Assembly: GCF_035581365.1 (NCBI RefSeq)
Contig: NZ_CP141590.1
Location: 3,034,001 to 3,098,000, forward strand
Source: Tsuneonella sp. CC-YZS046
Lineage (GTDB): Bacteria; Pseudomonadota; Alphaproteobacteria; Sphingomonadales; Sphingomonadaceae
DNA length: 64,000 bases
Reading direction: 5' to 3'
The position numbers and the translations under genes are program-made. Under the pieces are notes generated by a model. It did not search any database and had not been told where the DNA came from. It saw nothing but the letters and a program-made list of their open reading frames with translations. Positions 22,783 through 31,347 of this stretch are shown here, one piece after another (within the stretch, counting starts at the first letter, position 1; each line of letters begins with the position of its first letter).

Positions 22783-24059
22783 AGGCTCATGCCGTCCATC
22801 CCGCCGATCCGCCCCCCGCCAGGCAGGGCGCCGTTGCGATGGCGACCTTGCTGATCGCCTTCGCCTTCGCGATGCCGCCGGATCTGGTGAGCTATTCGGC
22901 CTATGCGGCGGCCATGCTGATCGCGCTTGGGTTGTATACCGTATTCTTCGCCCGCGATGTGCTGCGCGCCCTGATCTTCAAGGAATATCTGCTGTTCGCT
23001 GGTCTGGCGCTGCTTTATGTGGGCCTTTCCGTCTTCGGGGTGATCCGCCCCGCCATGCGGCTTTCCGATCCGGGGGCCGTCTTGCCGCAAGCCGCGGGCC
23101 TGCTCCTGATTATTGCCGCCTTGCCCGCCTTCACCCATGCGGCCGGCATGATCTTCCTGCCCCGGCTGCGGATCGTGCCGTTCGCCGCCATAATGCTTGC
23201 GGTGCTGCTTTCCATCACGTTCTGGCGCGACACCGAGAACATCCTCATCAGGGGCGGCGTCTATGGCGTGCGGGCGCCTGCGCTGCTCCTTCATTTCCTC
23301 TATTTCTTCGTCGTGCTGCGCATCAGCGGCAATCGCGGCATTCGATGTTTGCTCCTGCTCCTGCCCTTACCCCTTTCGGGCGCTGCCTCCAACGCCTTGA
23401 TACAGCTTGCCCTGGCGGGATTGGTGCTGGCGGGAAGGCCTCGACAGGTCCTGCTCGCGCTGGTCGCGGGGCTGATCGCCCTGATGCTGGGCCTCACCTA
23501 TTTCCTGGACACGCTGAGGGGCATCGGCCTGGCCGATCCCAATGTCGGTATTCGTTCGATATTATGGCGCCATGCGGTCGAAAGCGTGGCCACGCATCCG
23601 CTGGGTATCGGATATGGCAGCGGGTGGACCGATTTCCAGGCGCTGCGCGACCCCGGCATCCGGCATCTCTATGCCTTCAACCTTTCGCGCAGCCTGCAGA
23701 TCGCCAATCATTCGAGCTTTCTGGATCTGCCGCTTCGCCTGGGCTGGCTGAGCCTGCTGCTGTTCGCGCTGATGCTCCGCCGGCTATGGCGGGATTGCGC
23801 GCAGCGGCCCTTCGCGCTCGAAGCGACGGCGGCATTGTTCATCGTGTTGGTCGCGGCAGCCTTCAACCCTGTAATCGAAAGCGCGCGGTCCGCCCTCTTC
23901 GTCGCTCTGGCCCTGGGCTATATGCGGGCAACCGCCATGTTCGCGCCGGAGAATGCCGCCCGAGCCGGGAAGCCTCTTCCAGACGCTTTCGTTCCCGCAA
24001 TTTCGCCAAGGGAGAGGCGGGTGGCGCTGGCAGCGCAGAATGGCGGCGCCATCTTGTGA
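22779..24059 (+). CDS. O-antigen polymerase/ligase-like membrane protein (Wzy candidate)
   Basis: 426 residues with about eleven hydrophobic segments. The large periplasmic loop with RSILWRHAVESVATHPLGIGYG and RSLQIANHSSFLDLPLRLGWLSLL has the motif order of the Wzy_C domain. As the polymerase candidate of the plus-strand EPS operon it would join flipped repeat units in the periplasm. A second protein of this type is encoded at 34298-35719, so which of them polymerises the main chain is open. It is coupled at both ends (ATGA with GT2, GTGA with GT4). Confidence 0.8.
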   Translation: MKAHAVHPADPPPARQGAVAMATLLIAFAFAMPPDLVSYSAYAAAMLIALGLYTVFFARDVLRALIFKEYLLFAGLALLYVGLSVFGVIRPAMRLSDPGAVLPQAAGLLLIIAALPAFTHAAGMIFLPRLRIVPFAAIMLAVLLSITFWRDTENILIRGGVYGVRAPALLLHFLYFFVVLRISGNRGIRCLLLLLPLPLSGAASNALIQLALAGLVLAGRPRQVLLALVAGLIALMLGLTYFLDTLRGIGLADPNVGIRSILWRHAVESVATHPLGIGYGSGWTDFQALRDPGIRHLYAFNLSRSLQIANHSSFLDLPLRLGWLSLLLFALMLRRLWRDCAQRPFALEATAALFIVLVAAAFNPVIESARSALFVALALGYMRATAMFAPENAARAGKPLPDAFVPAISPRERRVALAAQNGGAIL

Positions 24060-25213
24060 AGGTGCTGATCCTTCACAATGCCTATCGGCAGAAAGGCGGC
24101 GAGGATGCCGTGGTCGAGGCGGAAAGCGAAATGCTGCGCAGGCATGGCGTGCAGGTTGCGCTTCATCGCGTGGCCAATGATTCCATCGGCACGCTGGGGG
24201 ACAAGGTGCGCACCTTCGCCCGCGCCAGGCGCAACCCCGAGAGCGGGCGGGACGTTCTGGCAACGCTCTCGCGAGAGCTGCCCGATGTTGTGCATATCCA
24301 TAATTTCTTCCCGCTGCTGACGCCGGGCATTCACCGGCTGCTGGCGGAGCGGGGCCTGCCGGTGGTGCAGACGCTGCATAATTATCGCCTGCTGTGCGCC
24401 AACGGCATGTTCCTGCGCGACGGCGCAATCTGCGAGCTGTGCCAGCACGGCAGCCGGGGCCATGCCCTGATTCACCGCTGCTATCGCCATTCCCTGCCCG
24501 CGACGCTTGCCGTGCTGCGGATGCAGGATGCGTCCGTCCATAGCCCGGCCTGGCTGCAATCCGTGTCGCGTTTCATCGCGCTGACCGAATTTGCCCGCGC
24601 CAAGTTCATCGAGGGCGGACTTCCCGCGAGCCAGATCGCCGTGAAGCCCAATTCCGTGCCCGATCCGGGGCAAGGACGCGAGGCGGCCGAGCGAACGGGC
24701 GCGCTGTTCGTGGGGCGAATTGCGCCGGAAAAAGGCGTCGCAGCTTTGGTGGAAGCCAGCCATGCCTTCCCCCGCCTGCCCCTGACGGTCGTGGGTGACG
24801 GCCCGGAACTGGAGGCGCTGCGCCATGCCGCTCCGCCCCATGTGGAATTTACCGGCGCACTGCCCAGCGCCGCCGTCATGGATCGCATGAAAAGCGCGGC
24901 GTGGCTCATCCTGCCCTCGACCTGGTATGAAGGTTTCCCCATGACGCTGGTCGAAGCTTTCGCCTGCGGCCTGCCGGTGATCGCGCCGCGGCTGGGCGGG
25001 TTTGCCGAACTCATCGATCACGGCAGCAACGGGCTGCTCTACGATCCATTCGATCCAGCCGGATTGGAACGGGCGATCGCCACCGCCTTCGCCGGGCATG
25101 CCGATCGCCGGCATTTTTCCCATGGCGCGCGCGAAACCTATCTGCAGCGCTTCTCGACAAAGAAGAATGTGGCACAGCTGATCGACATTTATTGGACGGT
25201 CCTCGGCCGCTAA
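24056..25213 (+). CDS. Glycosyltransferase family 4 protein
   Basis: GTG at 24056, inside the previous stop, gives 385 residues. MKVLILHNAYRQKGGEDAVVEAE at the start, DVVHIHNFFPLLTPGIHRLL and TLHNYRLLCANG are typical of a GT4 subgroup found in EPS loci. The cysteine group CELCQHG near 128 is also usual there. The donor-binding half shows GALFVGRIAPEKGVAALVEA and the STWYEGFPMTLVEAFACGLPVIA segment with the E-x7-E motif. Cytoplasmic. Confidence 0.9.
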   Translation: MKVLILHNAYRQKGGEDAVVEAESEMLRRHGVQVALHRVANDSIGTLGDKVRTFARARRNPESGRDVLATLSRELPDVVHIHNFFPLLTPGIHRLLAERGLPVVQTLHNYRLLCANGMFLRDGAICELCQHGSRGHALIHRCYRHSLPATLAVLRMQDASVHSPAWLQSVSRFIALTEFARAKFIEGGLPASQIAVKPNSVPDPGQGREAAERTGALFVGRIAPEKGVAALVEASHAFPRLPLTVVGDGPELEALRHAAPPHVEFTGALPSAAVMDRMKSAAWLILPSTWYEGFPMTLVEAFACGLPVIAPRLGGFAELIDHGSNGLLYDPFDPAGLERAIATAFAGHADRRHFSHGARETYLQRFSTKKNVAQLIDIYWTVLGR

Positions 25214-25247
25214 CGGCTGCGGCGCTCGCATTTGTCCGGCTGCCCGC

Positions 25248-25997
25248 TCATCCGGCTCCACGCCTGGAGAGAACCACGAAGCCCAGGGGAAATGCCTCCG
25301 TTTTCGGGACGATGAGGTTGGTGCCGATTGCGAACAGGTTGCAAAACGCAACCAGGGGAATTCGCGCGAGTTGGGCGAAGGTGCCTCCGGGAAGGATTTC
25401 TCCGAAAAAATGGGCGATGCCCAATTGCCGGATAGTGAGCCAGGCGCTGGTTGTCGGCACGATAGTTTCAATGACAAAACCCTGTTGCTGCCATTGCCGA
25501 TCGATTCCGAACCGAGTCAGGCGTCGAAAATCATAGGGCGTTTCGTGTTCCGGAAAGGCAAACGGAATCGAAGCCAGGAACACCCCATCGGGTTTGAGCA
25601 CACGCCGGATTTCTGACAGGGCCAAGGTCAGGTCGGGGACGTGTTCCATCACTTCGAAGCAGACCACGCTATCGAACGAGGCATCCGCAAAGGGGATTGT
25701 CCTGCCATCGAAGAACACGTCCACCTTGCTGCTGGCATGGTCGTGGCCGCTCTGCTCGACATCTATCCCGACATATGCGCTCGCGCGGGTGAAAAGCTCC
25801 TCATAGGGCTTCGAGCCGCAGCCGAAATCCAGCACCTTGCCTTCGATCTTTCCGGCAAGGCGTCCGATCTCGCGGCAAAGGGCGTTGCGCAGGATGTGCG
25901 AAGGATAGAGCAGGGCGCCGGTCCAGTGCGTGATGAAGGCGCGGCGGCGCAGCCTTGCCGCCCAGCCCGAACGCTTCAGCCATGCCTTGCGGTCCAT
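25248..25997 (-). CDS. Class I SAM-dependent methyltransferase
   Basis: A 249-residue Methyltransf_11-type protein. The SAM-binding motif is GKVLDFGCGSKPYEELF near 60-80, with VGIDVEQSGHD, the acidic loop SFDSVVCFEVMEHVPDLTLALSEIRRVLKPDG and a hydrophobic C-terminus. The frame is open to 26057, but ATG at 25997 lies four bases after the wecG-like stop and gives the expected domain start. Likely modifies a sugar in the EPS locus; its substrate is not known. Confidence 0.82.
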   Translation of the reverse strand: MDRKAWLKRSGWAARLRRRAFITHWTGALLYPSHILRNALCREIGRLAGKIEGKVLDFGCGSKPYEELFTRASAYVGIDVEQSGHDHASSKVDVFFDGRTIPFADASFDSVVCFEVMEHVPDLTLALSEIRRVLKPDGVFLASIPFAFPEHETPYDFRRLTRFGIDRQWQQQGFVIETIVPTTSAWLTIRQLGIAHFFGEILPGGTFAQLARIPLVAFCNLFAIGTNLIVPKTEAFPLGFVVLSRRGAG

Positions 25998-26001
25998 CCG
26001 C

Positions 26002-26823
26002 TCAACCGATCCGATCCGCGGGCGATTCCGGCGCGGCGGCGAAGCCCGGCCTGACATGCTGGATCAGCGCCAGCGCGAGGAACTGGGGGGCCAGCAGCAG
26101 ATAGCGGCGCCACAGCCTGCGCGGCTCCTTCAGGAAGCGATAGACTCCTTCGAGGCAGAGCCGCTGCATCCAGCGTGGAGCCCTTTCCATATGCCCGGCA
26201 TGGAGGTCGAACGCCGCGCCCACCCCGATCAGCGTGGCGCTGACCAGCGGGGCGAGGCGATGCATCAGCCGTTCCTGCTTGGGCGTGGAAAGGCCGACCC
26301 AGACGAGATCCGCGCCGGAAGCGTCGATCCGCGTCGCCAGATCCCGCAATTCTTCTTCCTCGATCGGCCGGAACGGCGGCGTTTCCATTCCGGCAATGGC
26401 GGCGCCGGGGAAGCGCTCAAGCAGCCTGTCCGCGAGTTCCCGGGCCACGCCGTCCCGCCCGCCGTAGAGATAATGCTTCACCTGCCCCGCGCGGGAGGCC
26501 GCGAACATGTCGAGCATCAGGTCGGGGCCGCAGGTGCGCTCCACCGGCAGGCCGCGCAGCTTGCCGAGAAGGGCGAGGGGCATCCCATCGGGCGTGACCA
26601 TCGCCGCTTCGCGGTGAATCCCGGCCAGTTCGGGATCGCGGCGGGCCAGCATCACGCCATGGACATCGCGGATGCAGACATAGCGGCCGATGTCGTCCCG
26701 CGCCCAGGCGAGCAGGGTTGCCACGGCCCTCTCCGGAGTGGTCACCGATATGCCGGTGCCCAGCACGTCGAACCATGCCAGCGGAGCGGCGGGGGATGGG
26801 CGGGACGCGGCGGGATCGGCCAA
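26002..26823 (-). CDS. WecG/TagA/CpsF family glycosyltransferase
   Basis: TTG at 26823 gives 273 residues and has AGGA seven bases upstream; a GTG at 26904 without a clear ribosome site would add 27 residues. Family marks are WFDVLGTGISVTTPERAVATLL, VTPDGMPLALLGKLRG, RTCGPDLMLDMFAAS, YLYGGRDGVARELADRL and VWVGLSTPKQERLMHRLAPLV, with GAAFDLHAGHMERAPRWMQRLCLEGVYRFLKEPRRL near the C-terminus. These enzymes add a sugar to a lipid-linked precursor on the cytoplasmic side of the membrane. It forms a two-gene unit with the methyltransferase. Confidence 0.9.
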   Translation of the reverse strand: MADPAASRPSPAAPLAWFDVLGTGISVTTPERAVATLLAWARDDIGRYVCIRDVHGVMLARRDPELAGIHREAAMVTPDGMPLALLGKLRGLPVERTCGPDLMLDMFAASRAGQVKHYLYGGRDGVARELADRLLERFPGAAIAGMETPPFRPIEEEELRDLATRIDASGADLVWVGLSTPKQERLMHRLAPLVSATLIGVGAAFDLHAGHMERAPRWMQRLCLEGVYRFLKEPRRLWRRYLLLAPQFLALALIQHVRPGFAAAPESPADRIG

Positions 26824-26946
26824 GGCATGTCCTGACTGGCGAGGGTGTGCGGCGGCCAAGCCCGGCCACCGTGCGCGATTATAGGCACAGGCTTTTTCAG
26901 GCACAAGCTAACGCCCGGCGGCAACAGGATATTCCCGGGTTTCCCA

Positions 26947-26990
26947 GGCCGAGGCTTATCCGTTGCATCTCGGCCATAGTGCCCTAATTT
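26947..26990 (+). promoter_or_regulatory. Candidate fcl promoter overlapping an inverted repeat
   Basis: In the divergent gap before fcl, TTGCAT (26963-26968) and TAATTT (26985-26990) lie 16 bases apart and could be -35 and -10 elements. A 7-bp dyad, GGCCGAG (26947-26953) and CTCGGCC (26969-26975), overlaps the -35 and spacer. The match to consensus is only partial. Confidence 0.35.
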
Positions 26991-27028
26991 GCCTTCCGAT
27001 TTGACCTTCGGACTTGCAGGAGGACTGT

Positions 27029-28009
27029 TTGACGATTTCGGAGCGAGCCGGGGCCATGGGACCAGCCTATGATCCAGCAGGCAAGCGGATCTATGTCGCC
27101 GGGCACAGGGGCATGGTCGGTTCCGCCATCGTCCGCCGCCTTGAGCGCGAAAATTGCACGATCCTGACCGCGCCGCGCTCCGTCGATCTGCGCGAGCAGC
27201 AGGCGGTGCGGGAATGGTTCGCGCAGAATCGCCCGGACGCGGTGATCGTGGCCGCCGCCAAGGTGGGCGGCATCCTCGCCAATGACAGCTATCCTGGGCA
27301 GTTCCTCTACGACAATCTGATGATCGAGGCCAATCTGATCGAAGCCGCGCGCCAGCATGCGGCGGAAAAGCTGCTGTTCCTCGGTTCGTCCTGCATATAC
27401 CCCCGGCTCGCCCCCCAGCCGATCACCGAGGATGCGCTGCTCACCGGCCCGCTCGAGCCGACCAACGAATGGTATGCGGTGGCCAAGATCGCCGGGATCA
27501 AGCTGTGCCAGGCCTACCGGCGCGAGCATGGCTGCGATTTCATCAGCGCCATGCCGACCAACCTCTATGGCCCGGGCGATAATTTCGACCTCGCCAGCAG
27601 CCATGTCCTGCCGGCCCTGATCCGCAAGGCGCATGAGGCCAAGCTGGCGGGCGCGCCGCATATCGAAATCTGGGGCACCGGCACCCCCCGGCGCGAGTTC
27701 CTGCATGTCGACGATCTCGCCGATGCCTGTGTCTTCCTGCTGAAGTCCTATTCCGGCGAGGAGCATGTCAATGTGGGATCGGGGCAGGACATCCCGATCA
27801 TCGATCTTGCCCAGCTGGTGTGCGAGGCAGTGGGTTTCGGCGGGGAGATCGTGACCGATCCCGCCAAGCCGGACGGCACGCCGCGCAAGCTGATGAGCGG
27901 GAGCAAGCTTGCCGCGATGGGCTGGCGGCCCGCCATCACCCTGCGCAAGGGCATTGCGGATACCTACCGGCAGTTTCTGGCGACAGAACGGCACACAGAG
28001 GCACCATAA
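27029..28009 (+). CDS. fcl: GDP-L-fucose synthase
   Basis: Epimerises and reduces the Gmd product to GDP-L-fucose. TTG at 27029 with AGGAGGA five bases upstream is the best start, giving 326 residues. The NADP motif is KRIYVAGHRGMVGSAIVRRLER, followed by LFLGSSCIYPRLAPQPITEDALLTG and the catalytic NEWYAVAKIAGIKLCQAYRR. Together with gmd this completes the GDP-fucose pathway from GDP-mannose within the locus. Confidence 0.96.
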   Translation: MTISERAGAMGPAYDPAGKRIYVAGHRGMVGSAIVRRLERENCTILTAPRSVDLREQQAVREWFAQNRPDAVIVAAAKVGGILANDSYPGQFLYDNLMIEANLIEAARQHAAEKLLFLGSSCIYPRLAPQPITEDALLTGPLEPTNEWYAVAKIAGIKLCQAYRREHGCDFISAMPTNLYGPGDNFDLASSHVLPALIRKAHEAKLAGAPHIEIWGTGTPRREFLHVDDLADACVFLLKSYSGEEHVNVGSGQDIPIIDLAQLVCEAVGFGGEIVTDPAKPDGTPRKLMSGSKLAAMGWRPAITLRKGIADTYRQFLATERHTEAP

Positions 28010-28090
28010 AGGAACCGGAGAGGAACCGAGGCGGAGGATCGCCGATCCGGAGGATTCCGCAAGGCCCGGACCGCAATTTTTCATTTTCCT

Positions 28091-28127
28091 ACAGCCCCAT
28101 TCCAGGCCTATGGGGTCTGTCCTTTTT
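28091..28127 (+). terminator. Rho-independent terminator after fcl
   Basis: ACAGCCCCAT (28091-28100) pairs with ATGGGG-T-CTGT (28110-28120) with one bulged base and a nine-base loop; five T follow at 28123-28127. It lies 82 bases after the fcl stop and only 26 bases before the ATG at 28153, so it either ends the fcl transcript or acts as an attenuator for the next genes. Confidence 0.7.
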
Positions 28128-28152
28128 CGCAATCGGCAAGAGGACGACCATC

Positions 28153-28590
28153 ATGCCCAATCCCCCGCCCATCTCGGTTCCGGCCGGGTTCGCTCCGGCT
28201 TTCGCGCTTGGCTTTTCGGATTCCGAATCGCGCCTTTCCATCGTCAGCAGCGGCGCTCCCCTGCCCGTCGCGATCACGGACCAGCCTTCCGCATTCTCCG
28301 ATCCGCTGAGCGGCGAGACATCGGCCTCCATGCTGGCCGGGCCGTTCCAGCCCGTGCTCGGCATCCCGATCATCCTGACCCTGTCCGGCGAATGGACCGG
28401 CACTGTGCGGATGCTGCGTTCGATGGATGGGGGCGACACGCTCACTCCCCTGCTCGTCGGCGGAATGGTGTGGGGAACATTCCATGAACAAGGCTGCGAG
28501 CAAGTCTGGATCGAGACGGAGGAAGGCGCGACCTTCCATCTCGATATCGCGCTGACTGCGGGCACCCTCGCCTATCGGGTGTCGCAATGA
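28153..28590 (+). CDS. Small protein resembling phage tail accessory proteins
   Basis: 145 residues from ATG 28153 (AGAGGA 10 bases upstream). Residues 70-110 contain LTLSGEWTGTVRMLRSMDGGDTLTPLLVGG, and the C-terminus YRVSQ follows an EEGATFHLDIALTAGTLA stretch. This beta-rich pattern (SGTWxGTVxxxRSxDGG) is one I associate with small proteins of phage and prophage tail regions; the link is from pattern memory and not a proven family. No signal peptide. Its stop overlaps the beta-helix gene start (ATGA), so the two are made together. Confidence 0.6.
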   Translation: MPNPPPISVPAGFAPAFALGFSDSESRLSIVSSGAPLPVAITDQPSAFSDPLSGETSASMLAGPFQPVLGIPIILTLSGEWTGTVRMLRSMDGGDTLTPLLVGGMVWGTFHEQGCEQVWIETEEGATFHLDIALTAGTLAYRVSQ

Positions 28591-30158
28591 TCGGGCTGGA
28601 CGTCGCGGCGCGCGGCCTGGCCAAAAGCGCCCTCGCCCATTCTCTCCGGCAAGGGACGACCCCGTCGCTGCACGGCGCGACCGGCGACGGTCTGGCGCCG
28701 GACGATCCGGCCTTCGCGGCTGTCAGGGCGCTGTTCGCCGCCGCCGGCGAGCGAACTCTCCGGCTCGAGAGCAGGACCTATGCCCTCAATGAAAGCGGCG
28801 GGCTGACGTGGGACCAGTCCGGCAGCGCGATCCTCGGGCAGGGCATGAGCCGCTCGATCCTGCGGCAGACCGATCATTCGATCGCGTCGGGCAGCGCGCT
28901 GACGCTCCATTCCTGCGAAAACCTCCTGCTGCAGGATCTCACCCTGCACGGTGCGAATGGCTATGGCGCGCTCTATGTCCCGCAGGGCCAGACCGTGGAG
29001 AACGTCGTGTTCAACCGGGTCAGGTTCACCAGCGATCCGCAAAGCGGGATCGACGGCGCATGGTTCGGCTCCACCAACGGCATCCGCTGGGTGTGCGACA
29101 CCGGCTCGGCCCAAAATATCTGGCTGATCGATTGCGTGTTCGAGAATTGCGGCCGGATGGGGCTGGAATTCCAGAACCACGGAACCGGCTCCACCGTACG
29201 GATCGGCAATATCCATATCGTCCGCCCGCGCTTCGTCCATATCGGCCAAGCCAATGCCGGCGCGGGGCACGCGCAGGGCATGGGCATTTCCCTGTCCGGC
29301 TGCATGGATAATATCCTGATCGACCGGCCATGGTTCGATCATGTGGATCGCCTGTGCATCGAAATGGTCGGCTGCTCGCGCACCCGGATCAGGGACATGG
29401 CGGTGCGCCACGATACGCTGGGCAGCGGCCTGATCGCGGCGACCAATGCGAAGCCGATGCATGGCAATGCAATCGACGGGTTGCGCTGGTGCGGCTCGAC
29501 CGGCTCGGACCTGCTGATGGAGATTCCGCAGGTCGCCGCCAATATCCGGCTCGATAACTGGAACGACGGTGTGGTCCGGAATGTCCAGCTGCGGACCACG
29601 GGTGCGAAGGCCTTGGAGCTTGGCCTCAACTATCCGTCGAGCCGCAATCTGGTGGAGGCCAACAGCCTGCATTCGGACCAGCCCAGCGTGATTGGCAATA
29701 TGCAATCGGGCGCCAACATCTTTCGCGGCAACCGGATCGAATCGAGCTATTCCGGCGCGGTCGGCCATATCGCGATACAGGGTGACGACAGCGTGGATTG
29801 CCTGGTCGACGGCAACAGCTTCATCGCCCCTGCCGCATCCAGCTGGAACCCCATCGCGCTCACGGGCGCGGCCAGTGCCCGCTTCACCCGGTCGAACCGT
29901 TTGAAAGGCAAGAAAACCGAAGCGAGCGGCACTCTGACGCTTGCCTCGGGCACGAAATATGCCGGGGTGCTGCACGGCCTGGCCGGAGCGCCGGCCTTCC
30001 ACCTCGTCACTCCGCGCAGCCGGGTTCACAATGGAACGGCCGATCTTTCCTGGTTCTCGGATTTCGACGGCAACACCCTCAATGTCCAGACCAGTGCCAA
30101 TGTCGCGGCGAGCGTCACCTTCCACTGGTATGCCGAACTCGCCTTCGGGAACCTGTGA
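28587..30158 (+). CDS. Right-handed beta-helix protein, pectate-lyase or tail-spike-like
   Basis: A 523-residue protein. Residues 30-70 (GATGDGLAPDDPAFAAVRALFAAAGERTLRLESRTYAL) match the opening of the pectate-lyase superfamily / tail-spike head, and the rest is a repetitive beta-helix with many Asn and Gly turns (SCENLLLQDLTLHGANGYG, NIHIVRPRFVHIG, NILIDRPWFDHVDRLCIEM, NLVEANSLHSDQPSVIGN, NIFRGNRIES). No signal peptide or membrane segment is visible. Such folds depolymerise or epimerise polysaccharides. In this EPS locus a role in trimming or modifying the polymer is plausible; a phage-derived tail spike is the alternative. Confidence 0.72.
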   Translation: MIGLDVAARGLAKSALAHSLRQGTTPSLHGATGDGLAPDDPAFAAVRALFAAAGERTLRLESRTYALNESGGLTWDQSGSAILGQGMSRSILRQTDHSIASGSALTLHSCENLLLQDLTLHGANGYGALYVPQGQTVENVVFNRVRFTSDPQSGIDGAWFGSTNGIRWVCDTGSAQNIWLIDCVFENCGRMGLEFQNHGTGSTVRIGNIHIVRPRFVHIGQANAGAGHAQGMGISLSGCMDNILIDRPWFDHVDRLCIEMVGCSRTRIRDMAVRHDTLGSGLIAATNAKPMHGNAIDGLRWCGSTGSDLLMEIPQVAANIRLDNWNDGVVRNVQLRTTGAKALELGLNYPSSRNLVEANSLHSDQPSVIGNMQSGANIFRGNRIESSYSGAVGHIAIQGDDSVDCLVDGNSFIAPAASSWNPIALTGAASARFTRSNRLKGKKTEASGTLTLASGTKYAGVLHGLAGAPAFHLVTPRSRVHNGTADLSWFSDFDGNTLNVQTSANVAASVTFHWYAELAFGNL

Positions 30159-30195
30159 GGGAAGCGGCCCTGGGGCGGCGCGTGGCGGCCCGGCG

Positions 30196-31347
30196 TTATC
30201 GCGCCGGTTCCAGTCGCACCGCGTCGATGCGCACCTCTTCCGTCGAGGGCGACAGCCAGAGCGTCAGGGTCTGGGATGCGCAGGGCTTGGCGATAATCGT
30301 CAGCGGCTGGCCGGGATCGGGATAGGCGTGGCCGCCCCCGCAAGCGAAGGATGCCGAGATCAGGTCGCGCGCATGGCCGGACGCGATCGCCAGCTCCACG
30401 CGATAGGTCCCCGCTTCCAGATCGACCCGCTGCGACAGGATCGGGCGGCGGACCGATGCCAGGTTGCCGACCGTGACCGCCGCATCGCGCCCGGTGCCGC
30501 CCGGCGATACGGAGACGTCGCCGGAGGGATGCAATCGCCAGCCCGCCGGATTTGCGCCGCCGCGCGCCAGATCGGCAAAATCGGGATCGGACAGCAGGCC
30601 GCCAGCCGGCCCGGCATTGCAGTGGCGGGAGCGGAGCGCGCGCGCGGGCGGTTGCAGCCCAGCCTCCACCAGCCGCCGCTCCAGCGGCTCGATCTCGGCG
30701 CAACTCAGGCCGGCGCCCTGCCCGGCCATCAGCCGCACCACTTCCGCGCGCCCTGTGAGCGCGGGCGCGCTCGTCTGCCGGGTCGGCGCGAGGAAACGCG
30801 GCAGCCAGCCGGGGCGGTGGGAGAGCCGGTCCGCCAGCGCCTGCCTGCCCTTGGGAGTGGCCAGAAGCGGATCGAGCATCTCCTCTGCGCCCGCCATGCC
30901 GGGATTTGCCCGCAGCAAGGCGTCCACCCGCTCCGCCGCCCGGGCCGTGTCGCCCGCCAGCAAGGTGGCGCGATACCAGTAGCTCTGCGTCACCGGCTCG
31001 CGCCAGCCCAGCCTCGCGCCGACCCGGAAGGCCGCTTCCGCTCCGGCATGATCCTGCACCAGCAGGCGCTCGGTGCCCAGCAGGGCGATCGGCCTGCGAC
31101 CCACCGGATCGGCCAGCACCGCGCGGCGGACGGCTTCGCTCTTGTCGATGTCCGTGCCGCTCACCAATGCCTGCGCGGCCTTGGCGGTTTCGGCATTGGC
31201 GCGAAAATATGCGGGAACGAAGGCCTGCCATGCAGGATTGATCGCGCTGATCCGGTCCAGCCCGCTGCCGATGCAGGCATAGCCGTAAAGCGCCGCCAAG
31301 GCGGTGCAGGCGATGCGCCCGGCGGGGAAGCGGCGGCGCGGGGCCAT
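30196..31347 (-). CDS. Membrane-anchored TPR-like protein of the EPS operon
   Basis: 383 residues; ATG at 31347 overlaps the Wzc stop by one base (TGATG), or GTG at 31350. An N-terminal hydrophobic segment (about 12-30) is followed by alpha-helical, TPR-like sequence (AEAAFRVGARLGWREPVTQSYWYRATLLAGDTARAAERVDALL) to about residue 190. The last 120 residues are beta-rich (SVRRPILSQRVDLEAGTYRVELAIASG, LTLWLSPSTEEVRIDAVRLE), like a carbohydrate-binding sandwich. I do not recognise the family. It is last in the minus-strand EPS export operon, so a periplasmic role in assembly or export is inferred. Confidence 0.65.
   Translation of the reverse strand: MAPRRRFPAGRIACTALAALYGYACIGSGLDRISAINPAWQAFVPAYFRANAETAKAAQALVSGTDIDKSEAVRRAVLADPVGRRPIALLGTERLLVQDHAGAEAAFRVGARLGWREPVTQSYWYRATLLAGDTARAAERVDALLRANPGMAGAEEMLDPLLATPKGRQALADRLSHRPGWLPRFLAPTRQTSAPALTGRAEVVRLMAGQGAGLSCAEIEPLERRLVEAGLQPPARALRSRHCNAGPAGGLLSDPDFADLARGGANPAGWRLHPSGDVSVSPGGTGRDAAVTVGNLASVRRPILSQRVDLEAGTYRVELAIASGHARDLISASFACGGGHAYPDPGQPLTIIAKPCASQTLTLWLSPSTEEVRIDAVRLEPAR

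Noticed and set aside
28153-30158. A prophage or remnant
   Set aside because: No integrase, capsid, terminase, lysis or other tail genes and no attachment-site repeats nearby; only two tail-like proteins.
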